Origin: Paenibacillus sp. VTT E-133291
GTDB lineage: Bacteria; Bacillota; Bacilli; Paenibacillales; Paenibacillaceae
Assembly (NCBI RefSeq): GCF_002264395.1
Contig: NZ_NFVA01000018.1
Coordinates: 1-64,000 of the forward strand
Reading direction: 5' to 3'
DNA length: 64,000 bases
Part shown: in pieces, positions 17,719 to 27,090 of the stretch
Position numbering within the stretch: position 1 is the stretch's first letter
How the letters are laid out: each line of letters starts with the position of its first letter
The notes under the pieces: model-generated
The model's database searches: none
What the model was told of the DNA's origin: nothing
Seen by the model: the letters and a program-made list of their open reading frames with translations, nothing else
Program-made: the position numbers and the translations under genes

Positions 17719-18816
17719 TTAAGGCGCCTCAGTGGATTCTGAAGTGGAACTAGCAGAAACTCCTGCTAATCGATCCTGCAAGCTTTTCTTGGCCGCCTCA
17801 AGCTCCTCATCATTAATATATACATACGGACTTCGCCATGTTCCAGTCACGGGTTTGAATTCGATATCATCTTTGGAAATCTTCCAATAAGTCGCAATCA
17901 TATCTTTAATCTGCGAATTTTCGATATCAGTCTTCATATTACTGTCCACTGCGTCAAGAACCTTGCCTATTTTTAATACTCCACCAAGCGATTGCATCTG
18001 ATCCACCAGTGAATGTAGGACCTCATTCTGACGTTTGTTCCGATCAAAATCATCTGAAGCCTTAGTCTTAGGCTTACAATTAGATTTACGATATCGCACA
18101 TAATCTAGCGCTTTATCTCCATCAAGCTCCGCCGGACCTTTTTTCAGATTGATATTCGTACCATCTACGCTGTCTGTATAACACATATTATCGCTAATGT
18201 TGACTTTGACTCCGCCAAGCTCGTCCACCACATCACGGAAGCCTTGAAAATCCAGGATCGTTGTATAATCTACGTCAATATCTAGATATTTCCCCATCAT
18301 GGTCTTCATCTCATCTTCTGCCAAAATACCAGAGGAATCTTCTTTTCCCTTAAAGCGAGCATAGAATTCGTTAATCTTCGTTTGCTTGTATCCATTGAGC
18401 TCAACTAAGGTATCGCGTGGAAGAGAGACAATGGTTGCTGATTTTGTCTTAGGATTAAGCGCTGCAACCATAATAACATCTGTTAATCTAGATGGATGTT
18501 TTGGTCTATTATCCGTACCCAGGATAAGCATTGTCAGTGGTTTTTCTGTAGCTGAATGCCCTGGAGCAACCGTTCCTTTATTACCTGCATTAAAGACCCC
18601 ATTTTCAAGCTTCCAATACAGATAGCCCCCGTAGCCCAATACACCAAGAATCGCAATAATGAGTAAGGTTAACAGGATTCTAACTAATCTGCCAAAAAAG
18701 CCTCTCTTTTGCGGTTTTTTCTTTTTTTTCTTAGAAGCACCCTTCACAGGCTGTTTTCTATTATTCGGTTGTTGACCACTTGCTCGTGGAGGTAAACTGC
18801 TGTTTCGTGTACTCAT
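17719..18816 (-). CDS. LytR-CpsA-Psr (LCP) family cell-wall polymer ligase
   Basis: 365-aa membrane-anchored protein. A Lys-rich cytoplasmic tail (about 18-40) and one membrane helix (about 43-65) precede the extracellular LCP domain. That domain has LTMLILGTDNR, RLTDVIMVAALNP, the arginine motif VSLPRDTLVELNGY and DGDKALDYVRYRK, the residues that bind the polyprenyl-pyrophosphate donor. LCP enzymes transfer teichoic acids or other glycopolymers from lipid carriers to peptidoglycan. The C-terminal tail is Ser/Thr-rich. It lies downstream of ylaH; which polymer it attaches cannot be told. Confidence 0.88.
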   Translation of the reverse strand: MSTRNSSLPPRASGQQPNNRKQPVKGASKKKKKKPQKRGFFGRLVRILLTLLIIAILGVLGYGGYLYWKLENGVFNAGNKGTVAPGHSATEKPLTMLILGTDNRPKHPSRLTDVIMVAALNPKTKSATIVSLPRDTLVELNGYKQTKINEFYARFKGKEDSSGILAEDEMKTMMGKYLDIDVDYTTILDFQGFRDVVDELGGVKVNISDNMCYTDSVDGTNINLKKGPAELDGDKALDYVRYRKSNCKPKTKASDDFDRNKRQNEVLHSLVDQMQSLGGVLKIGKVLDAVDSNMKTDIENSQIKDMIATYWKISKDDIEFKPVTGTWRSPYVYINDEELEAAKKSLQDRLAGVSASSTSESTEAP

Positions 18817-18902
18817 AGTAGAATAAAGTCCTCTTCATTTCATTTGGAATTAAAAAAATTGCTACACTTAAATAGACGTTCCATAAGCAGTAAAAGTTTC
18901 GA

Positions 18903-19199
18903 TTACTGTCTTTTTGCTGCAGCTGCAGCCTTTCTCTTCTGTCGAGCTTCTACGATATAACGTATCCGTACCATCAGCATTAATCCGACAGCGACCAGCA
19001 GACACTGAATGATCGGTAGCTTATCATGTTGAAAAATGAGGAGCATGCCGGAACCGATCGCCATCATTATGTACAGCATAATCTCTTTGCCAATCGATAA
19101 CTTTTGATTCACACGAAATACCTGATTATACACAAATGTAAGCAATATAAAAATAACAATATAAGCGACGATTGGATGCTCAGCAAACCAGACTTGCAT
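18903..19199 (-). CDS. ylaH: YlaH-like membrane protein
   Basis: 98 aa with three predicted membrane helices (about 9-25, 38-56, 62-80) and a basic Ala/Lys-rich cytoplasmic tail. The start sequence MQVWFAEHPIVAYIVIFIL and its place directly after typA match the uncharacterised YlaH family. GGGAGG precedes the ATG. Function unknown. A terminator separates it from typA, so part of its expression may come from read-through. Confidence 0.82.
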   Translation of the reverse strand: MQVWFAEHPIVAYIVIFILLTFVYNQVFRVNQKLSIGKEIMLYIMMAIGSGMLLIFQHDKLPIIQCLLVAVGLMLMVRIRYIVEARQKRKAAAAAKRQ

Positions 19200-19268
19200 A
19201 GATACCGCACTCCTCCCAAATTTAAGATACGTTTACATTATATCATCAGTAAGGGAAGTTTTTGTTAT

Positions 19269-19301
19269 AAAAAAAACCGCCGAAAGTTAAACCTCCGACG
19301 G
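19269..19301 (-). terminator. Terminator after typA
   Basis: CCGTCGGAGGTT pairs with AACTTTCGGCGG and is followed on the minus strand by eight Ts, about 25 bp past the typA stop. Confidence 0.9.
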
Positions 19302-19324
19302 CTCTTTACTATGATAAGCTGATC

Positions 19325-21166
19325 TTACGCGTTTGCTTGTGCCATTTTACGTTGCTTCTCTACACGTTCGCGTTCGCCTTTGTTCAGAATCTTTTTGCGC
19401 AAACGAATGGATTTAGGTGTGATTTCACAATATTCATCATCATTCAAATATTCAAGTGCGCCTTCCAAAGAGAAGGTACGTGGTGTCTTCATTTTTACAG
19501 TATCATCCTTACCTGAGGTACGCATGTTGGTAAGTGCTTTTTCTCTACAGATGTTAACGATAATATCGTTATCACGGGTATGCTCGCCTACGATCATACC
19601 TTCATAAATTTCTGTACCTGCATCCAAGAAGAGAATACCACGATCCTCAACGCCCACTATTCCATATTGTGTTGTTGATCCAGTCTCACTGGCAACAAGC
19701 ACACCTTGATGACGTCCGCCAACTTGACCAGCAACCAGTGGAGCATAGCTGTCAAAAGCATGGTTCATAACGCCGTAACCGCGTGTCAAAGTCAAGAAGT
19801 AAGTGTTGTAACCAATCAAACCACGTGCAGGAATCAGGAACTCCAGACGTACTTGACCCGTACCGTTGTTAATCATGTTGACCATTTCGGCTTTGCGAGT
19901 GCCCAGACTTTCCATAACAGAGCCCATGCTTTCTTCTGGAATGTCAATCATAAGACGCTCAAGTGGCTCCGATTTAACACCATCGATTTCTTTAATGATT
20001 ACTTGTGGTTTAGAAACTTGCATTTCATAACCTTCACGACGCATATTCTCGATCAGAATACCAAGGTGAAGCTCACCGCGTCCAGAAACGATAAATGCAT
20101 CAGGACTATCTGTTTCATCCACACGCAAACTCACATCTGTCTCAAGTTCTTTAAAGAGACGTTCACGAAGCTTACGGGAAGTTACCCATTTACCTTCTTT
20201 ACCAGCAAAAGGACTGTTATTCACAAGGAAAGTCATTTGCATTGTTGGCTCGTCGATCTTAAGAACAGGCAATGCTTCTGGATTCGCTGGATCAGCAATG
20301 GTCTCACCAATGTTAATGTCCTTGATCCCTGCGATAGCAACGATATCCCCTGCGCCCGCTTCTTCTGTTTCAATACGTTTTAAACCTTGGAACCCGAACA
20401 ATTTCTCAATACGTGCGGTTTTACTCTTACCGTCACGCATAATTACAGTTACAGATTGACCTTGTTTGATCACACCGCGGTTTACACGGCCAATAGCAAT
20501 ACGACCCAAGTATTCGTTATAATCCATCAACGTTACGAGGAATTGAAGCGGGTCTTCTACACTTTCAGTTGGAGCTGGGATATGCTCAACGATTGTTTCG
20601 TAAAGTGAAAGCATTGTCTCATCTTGCTTCTCAGGGACCATGCTTGATGTTCCGTTAAGAGCAGATGCATAAACTACTGGGAATTCCAATTGTTCATCGT
20701 TAGCTTCAAGCTCGATGAACAAATCCAGTACTTCATCAATAACTTCCTTCGGACGTGCAGCCGGGCGGTCAATCTTGTTCACGACCACGATTGGAGTCAG
20801 CTTCTGCTCCAAAGCTTTACGCAATACAAATTTCGTTTGCGGCATGCAGCCTTCATAAGCATCAACAACCAGCAATACACCATCAACCATTTTCATAATC
20901 CGTTCTACTTCGCCACCGAAGTCAGCATGTCCAGGTGTATCCACAATATTGATCAAAAACTCTTTATAAGTAATTGCTGTATTTTTAGCTAGGATTGTAA
21001 TTCCGCGTTCCCGCTCGATATCGTTAGAGTCCATAGCGCGTTCTTGTACGTGTTCGTGTGCGCTGAAGATCCCCGATTGCTGAAGAAGCTGATCGACGAG
21101 TGTTGTTTTGCCATGGTCAACGTGGGCAATGATCGCAATGTTGCGAATATCTTTTCTTGAATGCAT
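19325..21166 (-). CDS. typA: Ribosome-associated translational GTPase TypA/BipA
   Basis: 613 aa, full family length. G1 motif AHVDHGKT at residues 14-21, then the [15 protein letters not shown]3 motif and NKIDRP G4, followed by EF-Tu-like domain II, two EF-G-like domains and the BipA-specific C-terminal domain ([10 protein letters not shown]). It binds the 70S ribosome and helps 50S assembly, particularly in the cold or under stress. The start is taken as ATG at 21166 (MHSRKDIRN), matching relatives; GAGAGG lies about 15 bases upstream, rather far, and a TTG ten codons earlier is possible. A promoter and a hairpin lie in its leader. Confidence 0.93.
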   Translation of the reverse strand: MHSRKDIRNIAIIAHVDHGKTTLVDQLLQQSGIFSAHEHVQERAMDSNDIERERGITILAKNTAITYKEFLINIVDTPGHADFGGEVERIMKMVDGVLLVVDAYEGCMPQTKFVLRKALEQKLTPIVVVNKIDRPAARPKEVIDEVLDLFIELEANDEQLEFPVVYASALNGTSSMVPEKQDETMLSLYETIVEHIPAPTESVEDPLQFLVTLMDYNEYLGRIAIGRVNRGVIKQGQSVTVIMRDGKSKTARIEKLFGFQGLKRIETEEAGAGDIVAIAGIKDINIGETIADPANPEALPVLKIDEPTMQMTFLVNNSPFAGKEGKWVTSRKLRERLFKELETDVSLRVDETDSPDAFIVSGRGELHLGILIENMRREGYEMQVSKPQVIIKEIDGVKSEPLERLMIDIPEESMGSVMESLGTRKAEMVNMINNGTGQVRLEFLIPARGLIGYNTYFLTLTRGYGVMNHAFDSYAPLVAGQVGGRHQGVLVASETGSTTQYGIVGVEDRGILFLDAGTEIYEGMIVGEHTRDNDIIVNICREKALTNMRTSGKDDTVKMKTPRTFSLEGALEYLNDDEYCEITPKSIRLRKKILNKGERERVEKQRKMAQANA

Positions 21167-21239
21167 GATTTGTATCCAAATCCTCTCATTTATCAAATTA
21201 AAACTGTTAAAATTCTTAGCATGTCACGGCAGTCTCACA

Positions 21240-21271
21240 AAAGAAGCGCCAGGCAGAAAGCCGACGCTTCA
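21240..21271 (-). terminator. Terminator-like hairpin in the typA leader
   Basis: GAAGCGTCGGC pairs with GCCTGGCGCTTC and is followed by TTTTGTGAG on the minus strand. It falls between the predicted typA promoter and the start codon, so it may be an attenuator. It could instead terminate the upstream LiaF-like gene's transcript. Confidence 0.55.
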
Positions 21272-21285
21272 ACATAACATTAATA

Positions 21286-21313
21286 TTATAGTGAAAGCAC
21301 TATGAAAAGCAAG
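21286..21313 (-). promoter_or_regulatory. Predicted sigma-A promoter of typA
   Basis: TTGCTT (-35, 21308-21313) and TATAAT (-10, 21286-21291) with 16 bp between on the minus strand, giving a leader of roughly 110 bases. Confidence 0.55.
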
Positions 21314-21372
21314 TCTTTTTATGAAAAAAACAGTTACCAAATTCCGTTTTTTTTCACAAGATCCAACATTAA

Positions 21373-21882
21373 TTAACTTCGATACCATCTATTTCGGCCA
21401 CGAGTTCTACCCCGGCCTGTAATCAGCCAAATCCCTGCAGCGATGAATACAATACCAATCAGATAGATTACACCCGTACCCATGAGACTGAAAATACAAA
21501 GCGCTATGCTTAGAACGCCTAATATAACAGCAATTGCAGATAATCCCCCTGTCCGTCTTGGAGAATTAATGGAATATTCATACAGACCTACGGCAATGCC
21601 AAGCAGAAGCACAGGCCATAAATATTTCATAAGCCCCCATCCCCATATATTGCAAAGACCAAACAGTAAACCATATACCGTTAATATTCCAGCGGGAATC
21701 AATACCGTTGCCGAAGCACGGCGGCTAAAAAATAACATATGTAGAACTAATCCTGCAAGTAAAATCACTAACGGCCAAAGGGCACGTCCCAAAAATCCGA
21801 AGACGCCCAGCTTACCGAATAAAATCAAGACGCCCGCAGCTACAATGAATATACCTAGTCTCATGTCATTCTTGGAAGACAT
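21373..21882 (-). CDS. LiaF/LiaI-type transmembrane-domain protein
   Basis: 169 aa with six or seven closely packed hydrophobic segments and a basic Arg-rich tail (TGRGRTRGRNRWYRS). The opening RLGIFIVAAGVLILFGKLGVF with FLGRALWPLVILLAGL is the repeated pattern of the LiaF/DUF5668 transmembrane domain. No LiaF C-terminal DUF2154 domain or LiaRS two-component pair lies nearby, so a stress-sensing role is only a family association. The RBS is weak (GGGTGAAGG next to ATG). Confidence 0.65.
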   Translation of the reverse strand: MSSKNDMRLGIFIVAAGVLILFGKLGVFGFLGRALWPLVILLAGLVLHMLFFSRRASATVLIPAGILTVYGLLFGLCNIWGWGLMKYLWPVLLLGIAVGLYEYSINSPRRTGGLSAIAVILGVLSIALCIFSLMGTGVIYLIGIVFIAAGIWLITGRGRTRGRNRWYRS

Positions 21883-22003
21883 CCTTCACCCATCCCTTCA
21901 AATTCACGTCTACCTCACTACCTTGTCCTCACTTACCCAGAAAACGACAGGTTTCTCATTCATATTATCTGAAATATACACAAAATGCCATCACTGACCT
22001 CGC

Positions 22004-22041
22004 AAAAAAAGGACAATTCCAATTTATGGAGATGTCCTTTT
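22004..22041 (-). terminator. Terminator after the first terC gene
   Basis: AAAAGGACATCTCCA pairs with TGGAATTGTCCTTTT, followed by further Ts on the minus strand, 25 bp past the stop. Confidence 0.85.
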
Positions 22042-22065
22042 AGTATTGCCTTTTATTGCAATTTA

Positions 22066-22725
22066 TTAACCTAATGATGTTGTTCTTCGTTTAACTGCTC
22101 CTGTAACAACTACTAATATCCCTAAAGCGATCGGCAGTATGGAATGTGTGGATGGGAGTAAAAAAGAGAGCATTGTCCCTAATTTTGCATCCTGAAGCAT
22201 CATATCACCTGCTGTAAAGGCTAAAATATAAGCGCCGATAAATACGAGTATCGGAAATCTATGCAGCCACCCCACAATGAGGCCACTTCCCCATACTACA
22301 ATCGGAATACTGAGCGCAATCCCGATGACAATTAAAGCCAAATCCCCTTTGGCTAGACCGGCAATCGCCAGAACGTTATCAAGACTCATAATAAAATCAG
22401 CCACGAGAATCGTTCGGATGGATTTCCAAACGGAGGACGTTTCCGCGACTCTAAGGTCCTCCTCTTCTTCCAGCAGCAGCTTGAACGCAATCCATAGCAG
22501 CAAAATTCCTCCTCCAGCCTGGATATAAGGGATTTTCAACAGTAATACCGCGACAAAAGTAAGCAAGCAGCGCAGAACAACGGCTCCCGCAGCTCCCCAC
22601 CATACCGCAGTCTTCCGGTGCTTCTCCGGAAGGTCCTTACTGGCCATTGCGATGACCATAGCATTATCTCCACTCAGTACAAGATTGATCATCAATATTT
22701 CACCAAGGAGCAATAATGATTCCAT
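22066..22725 (-). CDS. TerC family integral membrane protein (YjbE-type)
   Basis: 219 aa, seven predicted membrane segments. It carries the two TerC repeats with acidic membrane residues: LVLSGDNAMVIAMAS (about 16-30) and FIMSLDNVLAIAGLAKGD (about 110-127). TerC proteins are linked to metal-ion efflux, especially manganese, and to metallation of exported enzymes. RBS GGGGAGG nine bases upstream. Divergent from a second terC 170 bp away. The charged loop EEEEDLRVAE lies between the repeats. The exact ion is not shown by sequence. Confidence 0.85.
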   Translation of the reverse strand: MESLLLLGEILMINLVLSGDNAMVIAMASKDLPEKHRKTAVWWGAAGAVVLRCLLTFVAVLLLKIPYIQAGGGILLLWIAFKLLLEEEEDLRVAETSSVWKSIRTILVADFIMSLDNVLAIAGLAKGDLALIVIGIALSIPIVVWGSGLIVGWLHRFPILVFIGAYILAFTAGDMMLQDAKLGTMLSFLLPSTHSILPIALGILVVVTGAVKRRTTSLG

Positions 22726-22898
22726 TCGCTCTTACCTCCCCGAATCACATGTAACTACATGTATGTCCGGAAGTGACAAGCTATGCTTCCTGTCCAACTT
22801 TTTTTTGAGGATAAAAGCATGTATGCTCTTTTTTTTGCGTATACAAAACTAAGCATATCTTCGTGCTCATCTTAACAAATTTTAGGGGTGACTGCGCT
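22726..22898. promoter_or_regulatory. Shared promoter region of the divergent terC pair
   Basis: 173 bp containing two small palindromes: ACATG-TAACTA-CATGT (22746-22761) and AGCATGTATGCT followed by a T-run (about 22817-22837), the latter terminator-like on the plus strand. I do not see the conserved core of the yybP-ykoY manganese riboswitch that often precedes terC genes. Confidence 0.4.
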
Positions 22899-23591
22899 TT
22901 GAATACATCCATATGGGAGTTTGTATTATCACTGCTCAATATTATTTTCCTAGATCTGATTCTGGCGGGAGACAATGCCATAGTCATCGGGCTTGCTGCA
23001 CGTAATTTACCGAACAGCACTCAAAAAAAAGCAATTGTGCTTGGAACAGCAGGTGCCGTCATATTACGGATTTTCGCAACGGTTCTGGTCGTATGGTTAT
23101 TAAAAATCCCTTGGTTACTGCTGGCAGGCGGGATTTTACTTATTCTAATAGCCTATAAGCTGTTAACAGATGAGAACAATTCAGCGAATATCAAGGCGGG
23201 TCAAAGCTTAGGGGCTGCTGTGGGTACAATCATTCTAGCCGATGCTGCGATGGGACTGGATAATGTCATCGCCATTGCGGGAGTCGCTAAGCACAATATC
23301 TCTCTAGTTGTCATAGGACTATTAATCAGCGTTCCAATTGTGGTCTGGGGGAGTACTCTTTTTATTAAATTAATCAACAAATATCCATTGATTATTTATA
23401 TTGGCTCAGCAGTCCTAGGGTTTACAGCCTCAAGCATGATTACAGATGAGCAGCAGCTATCCCCATTTTTTGAGCAGCATCCACTATTGAGAGCTCTGTT
23501 TATATTCGTGATCATTGTTGGCATCTTAATTGGAGGACACTGGAGACGCCAATCAAGCCATAATAATTCAAAAAAGCTGCCTCAACCGTAG
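22899..23591 (+). CDS. TerC family integral membrane protein (second copy)
   Basis: 230 aa, seven predicted membrane segments, same TerC layout: FLDLILAGDNAIVIGLAARNLP near residues 17-38 and DAAMGLDNVIAIAGVAKHN near 115-133. The start is TTG at 22899 with AGGGGTG eight bases upstream; an upstream ATG at 22863 has no ribosome site. It is only moderately similar to the divergent copy, so the pair looks like old paralogues rather than a recent duplication. Its stop lies inside a bidirectional terminator. Confidence 0.83.
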   Translation: MNTSIWEFVLSLLNIIFLDLILAGDNAIVIGLAARNLPNSTQKKAIVLGTAGAVILRIFATVLVVWLLKIPWLLLAGGILLILIAYKLLTDENNSANIKAGQSLGAAVGTIILADAAMGLDNVIAIAGVAKHNISLVVIGLLISVPIVVWGSTLFIKLINKYPLIIYIGSAVLGFTASSMITDEQQLSPFFEQHPLLRALFIFVIIVGILIGGHWRRQSSHNNSKKLPQP

Positions 23592-23618
23592 ATGTTGCTA
23601 CGAACGAGACAGCCTTTT
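23570..23618. terminator. Bidirectional terminator between terC and thiI
   Basis: GCTGCCTC pairs with GAGACAGC and CGTAG with CTACG, with an A-run left and a T-run right. It overlaps the last codons of the plus-strand terC gene. Confidence 0.82.
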
Positions 23619-23628
23619 GTTTATAATA

Positions 23629-24915
23629 TTAGAACCATTCTTCCTGTAATCCAGCCTGAGCACTTACTACATCTCTAGGCTTCTCATCTCCATACGGAGT
23701 GATCAGTACAGTCTCCGTGGCTCCGATCGCTGCTTCCAGCAATGCAGCATATCCAGGAAGCGTAGCTTCAATCTTATCTACAATCCGTAAATTCGGGTTC
23801 GTTGCAGGTGATTTTGGTACAAATAAAGTGCAGCAATCCTCATAAGGAAGGATAGATAAATCATAGGTACCGATATTCTTAGACAGCTCCACAATATCAC
23901 TTTTGTCCATCATTACCAGCGGACGCAGTAGAGGAAGTTGTGTAGCACGGCCGATCACGTTCATGCTTGATAGCGTCTGGCTAGCGACCTGCCCAAGACT
24001 TTCACCGGTTACGATCGCGAGTGCCCCCTCACGTTCAGCAAGCTGTGTAGTAATTCTCAGCATCGCTCGACGCATCAATGTAATAATCAGATTATCCTGA
24101 CCAATTCCAGTAAAAGACGTCTGCACCTCTGTAAAGGGTACTAAATGTAGCTTGATGACTCCCGCATATCGTGACAATACCCGCGTAAGATCAACCACCT
24201 TTTGCCGGGCAAGCTCACTTGTATAAGGATAACTATAGAAGTGAACACACTCCACCTCGAGTCCACGACGCATGGATGACCAGCCGGCTACAGGACTATC
24301 AATACCTCCGGACAGCAATAACATCGCTTTTCCATTCGTACCTAGCGGAAATCCACCAACACCTGCAATATTTTCGCAGAATATATAAGTATGGCCTTGA
24401 CGAATTTCGACCTTCAGCTCCAATTGAGGTGACTTTACATCCACAATAAGTCCGGAATAGCCTTGCAGCAGGGGTGTCGAAACTAGCTTATTCATCTCCA
24501 TGGAGCCATATGGGAACTCTTTCCATACCCGGCGTGCATTAACTTTAAATGTAGTTCCCGGTGCAGGCGCGATGATCTCCAAAAAATGACGGCCGACAGC
24601 CACAATATCCTCGAGCTCTGACTTGGCCACCTTAACCGGACTGACAGAAGCGATTCCGAATACATTCTTCAGCGCTTCTACCAATGGGGTCGCAGGTTCT
24701 CCATTCAGCTCCACGTAAATTCTTCCAAACTCTTTGGTTAGAATCACCTTTGGATAAGGCTTAATCATTTCTTTCACATGACGTAGTACCGTTTTCTCAA
24801 ATCTGGCACGGTTCTTGCCCTTTAATATAAACTCTCCGAAACGCAAAAGCAGCATATCGGCATAATCAATACTATTGGCACTGCCTTTAGCAGATTCCTG
24901 ATTTATCACACTCAT
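23629..24915 (-). CDS. thiI: tRNA 4-thiouridine synthase ThiI
   Basis: 428 aa. An N-terminal ferredoxin-like/THUMP region (about 70-185) binds tRNA, then comes the PP-loop SGGIDSP at 202-208 that adenylates U8. It thiolates tRNA at position 8 using sulfur from a partner desulfurase, and in some organisms also feeds thiamine thiazole synthesis. As in B. subtilis there is no C-terminal rhodanese domain. It begins three bases after the cysteine desulfurase ends, matching the B. subtilis nifZ-thiI pair. RBS GGAGG is about 13 bases from ATG, within the end of the upstream gene. Confidence 0.93.
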   Translation of the reverse strand: MSVINQESAKGSANSIDYADMLLLRFGEFILKGKNRARFEKTVLRHVKEMIKPYPKVILTKEFGRIYVELNGEPATPLVEALKNVFGIASVSPVKVAKSELEDIVAVGRHFLEIIAPAPGTTFKVNARRVWKEFPYGSMEMNKLVSTPLLQGYSGLIVDVKSPQLELKVEIRQGHTYIFCENIAGVGGFPLGTNGKAMLLLSGGIDSPVAGWSSMRRGLEVECVHFYSYPYTSELARQKVVDLTRVLSRYAGVIKLHLVPFTEVQTSFTGIGQDNLIITLMRRAMLRITTQLAEREGALAIVTGESLGQVASQTLSSMNVIGRATQLPLLRPLVMMDKSDIVELSKNIGTYDLSILPYEDCCTLFVPKSPATNPNLRIVDKIEATLPGYAALLEAAIGATETVLITPYGDEKPRDVVSAQAGLQEEWF

Positions 24916-24918
24916 TAG

Positions 24919-26070
24919 TTACTTCATACCTCCTTCAGCAATCTTTAAAGCTCGTACCGCAGTAATTAGTGCTTTCTCAAGCGCCGCGACATCTTCTTCA
25001 GTATGACTATCACCGAAACTGATGCGGATGCCTCCTGAAGCTACAGAGATATCTTTCCCCATAGACAATAGAACACGACTAGGTTCTGCCAGCCGGGAGG
25101 AGCAAGCCGATCGGGTAGAAACAGCCATCCCCAGTTCCTCCAGCTTACGGGCGAACACTTCCCCTTTCATGCCAGGATATGAGAAATGCACAATATGAGG
25201 GGCTCCATCCTCTCTGCTGTTTATAACAAATTCAGGAACGCTGTGCAAGAAGCGTAACAGTCGATTTCGAAGTGCCAATACTCGGGCATGGAAGGATTCG
25301 CGTTGTTCACCACTCATCCGCACTGCTTTGGAAGAGGCAACAATTGCAGGTACATTCTCAGTTCCGGCACGTAGTCCCTCTTCATGAGAACCACCTGAAA
25401 GTAAGGGAAACAGTTGAATTCCTTCTTTAATATAGAGAAGCCCCGCTCCGCGAGGACCTCGGATTTTATGAGGAGACAAGCTGTAAAGATCCGCTTTCCA
25501 TCCTTTAAGGTCAACAGCAAGCTTACCATATCCCTGAACGCCATCCACATGAAATAAAGTTCGTGGATTTACGGATTTAATTAGCCTGCCAATATCCATT
25601 AGCGGCTGTACTGTTCCAATTTCATTATTTACATGCATCACACTTACGAGTACGGTATCACGCCGTACTGCAGCAGCCACTCGCTCTGGATCAATCATTC
25701 CAGTGCTGTCAGGCGCTACAAAAGTAATCTCCCAGCCATTTCGCTGCAGCTGCAGACAACTTTCATACACAGAGGGATGTTCTATTTCCGTAGTTATCAG
25801 ATGACGTCCTCTTGACTGATATTGCAAAGCAGCACCTTTAATGGCCAAATTGTTACTCTCCGTAGCCCCAGATGTAAATAGGATCTCCTTTGGTTGTACA
25901 GATAACGCAGCCGCGCATACTTCTCGTGAGCGCCTAATCAGCTTTGCCGCCTCATTACCGGCGCGGTGTAAGGAGGAAGGGTTAGCATAATGCAGCTTCA
26001 TAATTTGTTCCATCGTCTTCACCACGTCTTCATAGGGTGGTGTGGCGGCGGCATAATCCCAGTAAAGCAT
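24919..26070 (-). CDS. nifZ: Cysteine desulfurase (NifZ/NifS-like, ThiI partner)
   Basis: 383-aa PLP enzyme that takes sulfur from cysteine as a persulfide. The PLP lysine is in SPHK (Lys202), the conserved histidine in ATTEIEHPSVYES, and the persulfide-forming cysteine in STRSACSSR (Cys323). It belongs to the class I NifS/IscS group. Position directly before thiI argues for a dedicated role in tRNA thiolation rather than general Fe-S assembly. AAAGGAG precedes the ATG by about 11 bases. Confidence 0.9.
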   Translation of the reverse strand: MLYWDYAAATPPYEDVVKTMEQIMKLHYANPSSLHRAGNEAAKLIRRSREVCAAALSVQPKEILFTSGATESNNLAIKGAALQYQSRGRHLITTEIEHPSVYESCLQLQRNGWEITFVAPDSTGMIDPERVAAAVRRDTVLVSVMHVNNEIGTVQPLMDIGRLIKSVNPRTLFHVDGVQGYGKLAVDLKGWKADLYSLSPHKIRGPRGAGLLYIKEGIQLFPLLSGGSHEEGLRAGTENVPAIVASSKAVRMSGEQRESFHARVLALRNRLLRFLHSVPEFVINSREDGAPHIVHFSYPGMKGEVFARKLEELGMAVSTRSACSSRLAEPSRVLLSMGKDISVASGGIRISFGDSHTEEDVAALEKALITAVRALKIAEGGMK

Positions 26071-26127
26071 ATATCGATTGTCTCCTTTACTTCTTTAAAG
26101 TACAGAATCATTCTTTTTTAAATTTTG

Positions 26128-26196
26128 AAAAAGGATCAAACGGTGATCCCAAATACCAGCATGTGGTTTAAGGGAACTACCCGTTTGATCCTTTTT
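26128..26196. terminator. Very long hairpin terminator after the lytic transglycosylase gene
   Basis: A perfect 16-bp arm pair (AAAAAGGATCAAACGG with CCGTTTGATCCTTTTT) flanks a 37-base interior that itself continues pairing (TCCC with GGGA, ACC with GGT). A and T runs on both sides permit termination in either direction. It lies beside the transglycosylase stop. Confidence 0.88.
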
Positions 26197-26197
26197 A

Positions 26198-26908
26198 TTA
26201 TACAGCGTATTCCGCGCGAGCGCGTTCTATTTTAGTGAGATAAGACTGCGTCTCTTTTGGGAGCAGTGTAAGTTTCTCCAATAATTCCTGATCATTGCTT
26301 ACCCCTAGATTAATTACCCTTCCAGGCCCTGCATTATAAGCTGCTAATGCCATCTTTTCCTGTCCGTCAAATCGCTTCAACTGATAAGACAGATAGCGTA
26401 CACCACCATCAATATTTTGAGCAGGATCGAATGAATCAGAAACCCCTAAACCACGTGCTGTTCCATCCATTAATTGCATTAATCCTTTAGCACCAGCCGA
26501 AGAGACAACATTTGGATTAAAGGAAGATTCTGTATCAATCACAGCTTTTATCAAATCGACTGGCACCCCATACTTAGCACTTGCCGTTTGAATCAGATCA
26601 TCATAGCTTGTTGGTTTAGTATCCGTTATTTCCCCGGAAATTACACTGTCGATGTTTTCAGCTGTTCCGCCGATCTGTTGCCATAACAGGCTACTTACAT
26701 AGGATGCATCCGGAAGTGACGTCAAGAAGTTTGTATCCCCGTCATTAGAGGAGTTAGAAGATAAAGCTTGAAGCATAGCTGCAAATTGAGAGGCCGACGC
26801 GCCCGATCTTTCCGTTTCATTCGCTGAGCTACTTTTGTCGGTTGCACTCTTTAAGCTTACCCATTTAAGCTGCCCTAACCCATTGGTTACAGCGGGATTA
26901 ATCTCCAT
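26198..26908 (-). CDS. Lytic transglycosylase (SLT domain)
   Basis: 236 aa. The C-terminal SLT domain (about 105-225) has the catalytic glutamate in VIDTESSFNP, then SSAGAKGLMQLM and ALAAYNAGPGRV, the standard lysozyme-like motifs for cleaving peptidoglycan to anhydromuropeptides. The N-terminal 100 residues are Ser/Asn-rich and lack a signal peptide, as in B. subtilis YjbJ (CwlQ) and flagellar/phage-type relatives. AAAGGAG precedes the ATG. Export route not evident. Single-gene unit with a strong terminator. Confidence 0.85.
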   Translation of the reverse strand: MEINPAVTNGLGQLKWVSLKSATDKSSSANETERSGASASQFAAMLQALSSNSSNDGDTNFLTSLPDASYVSSLLWQQIGGTAENIDSVISGEITDTKPTSYDDLIQTASAKYGVPVDLIKAVIDTESSFNPNVVSSAGAKGLMQLMDGTARGLGVSDSFDPAQNIDGGVRYLSYQLKRFDGQEKMALAAYNAGPGRVINLGVSNDQELLEKLTLLPKETQSYLTKIERARAEYAV

Positions 26909-27022
26909 ACCGGCGCACTCCTTTGATCCTGTTGAATCATATCTATTGGTCTAACCTTAGATTTCGATGAATTACGGCTTAATATTACATTTTATCCGAG
27001 ATTATTGCTATATGCTGGAATG

Positions 27023-27065
27023 AAAAACAGACTTCAGACCCTGATATTTAGGTCTAAAGCCTGTT
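27023..27065 (-). terminator. Terminator after the DUF4190 gene
   Basis: AACAGGCTTTAGACC pairs with GGTCTGAAGTCTGTT and is followed by TTTTTCA on the minus strand, 25 bp past the stop. Confidence 0.85.
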
Positions 27066-27090
27066 ATAATTCAAACTTACCAGTTCATTT

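Noticed and set aside
22726..22898. yybP-ykoY manganese riboswitch upstream of terC
   Set aside because: The GGGGAGG seen there is the ribosome site of the minus-strand gene; the rest of the consensus is missing.
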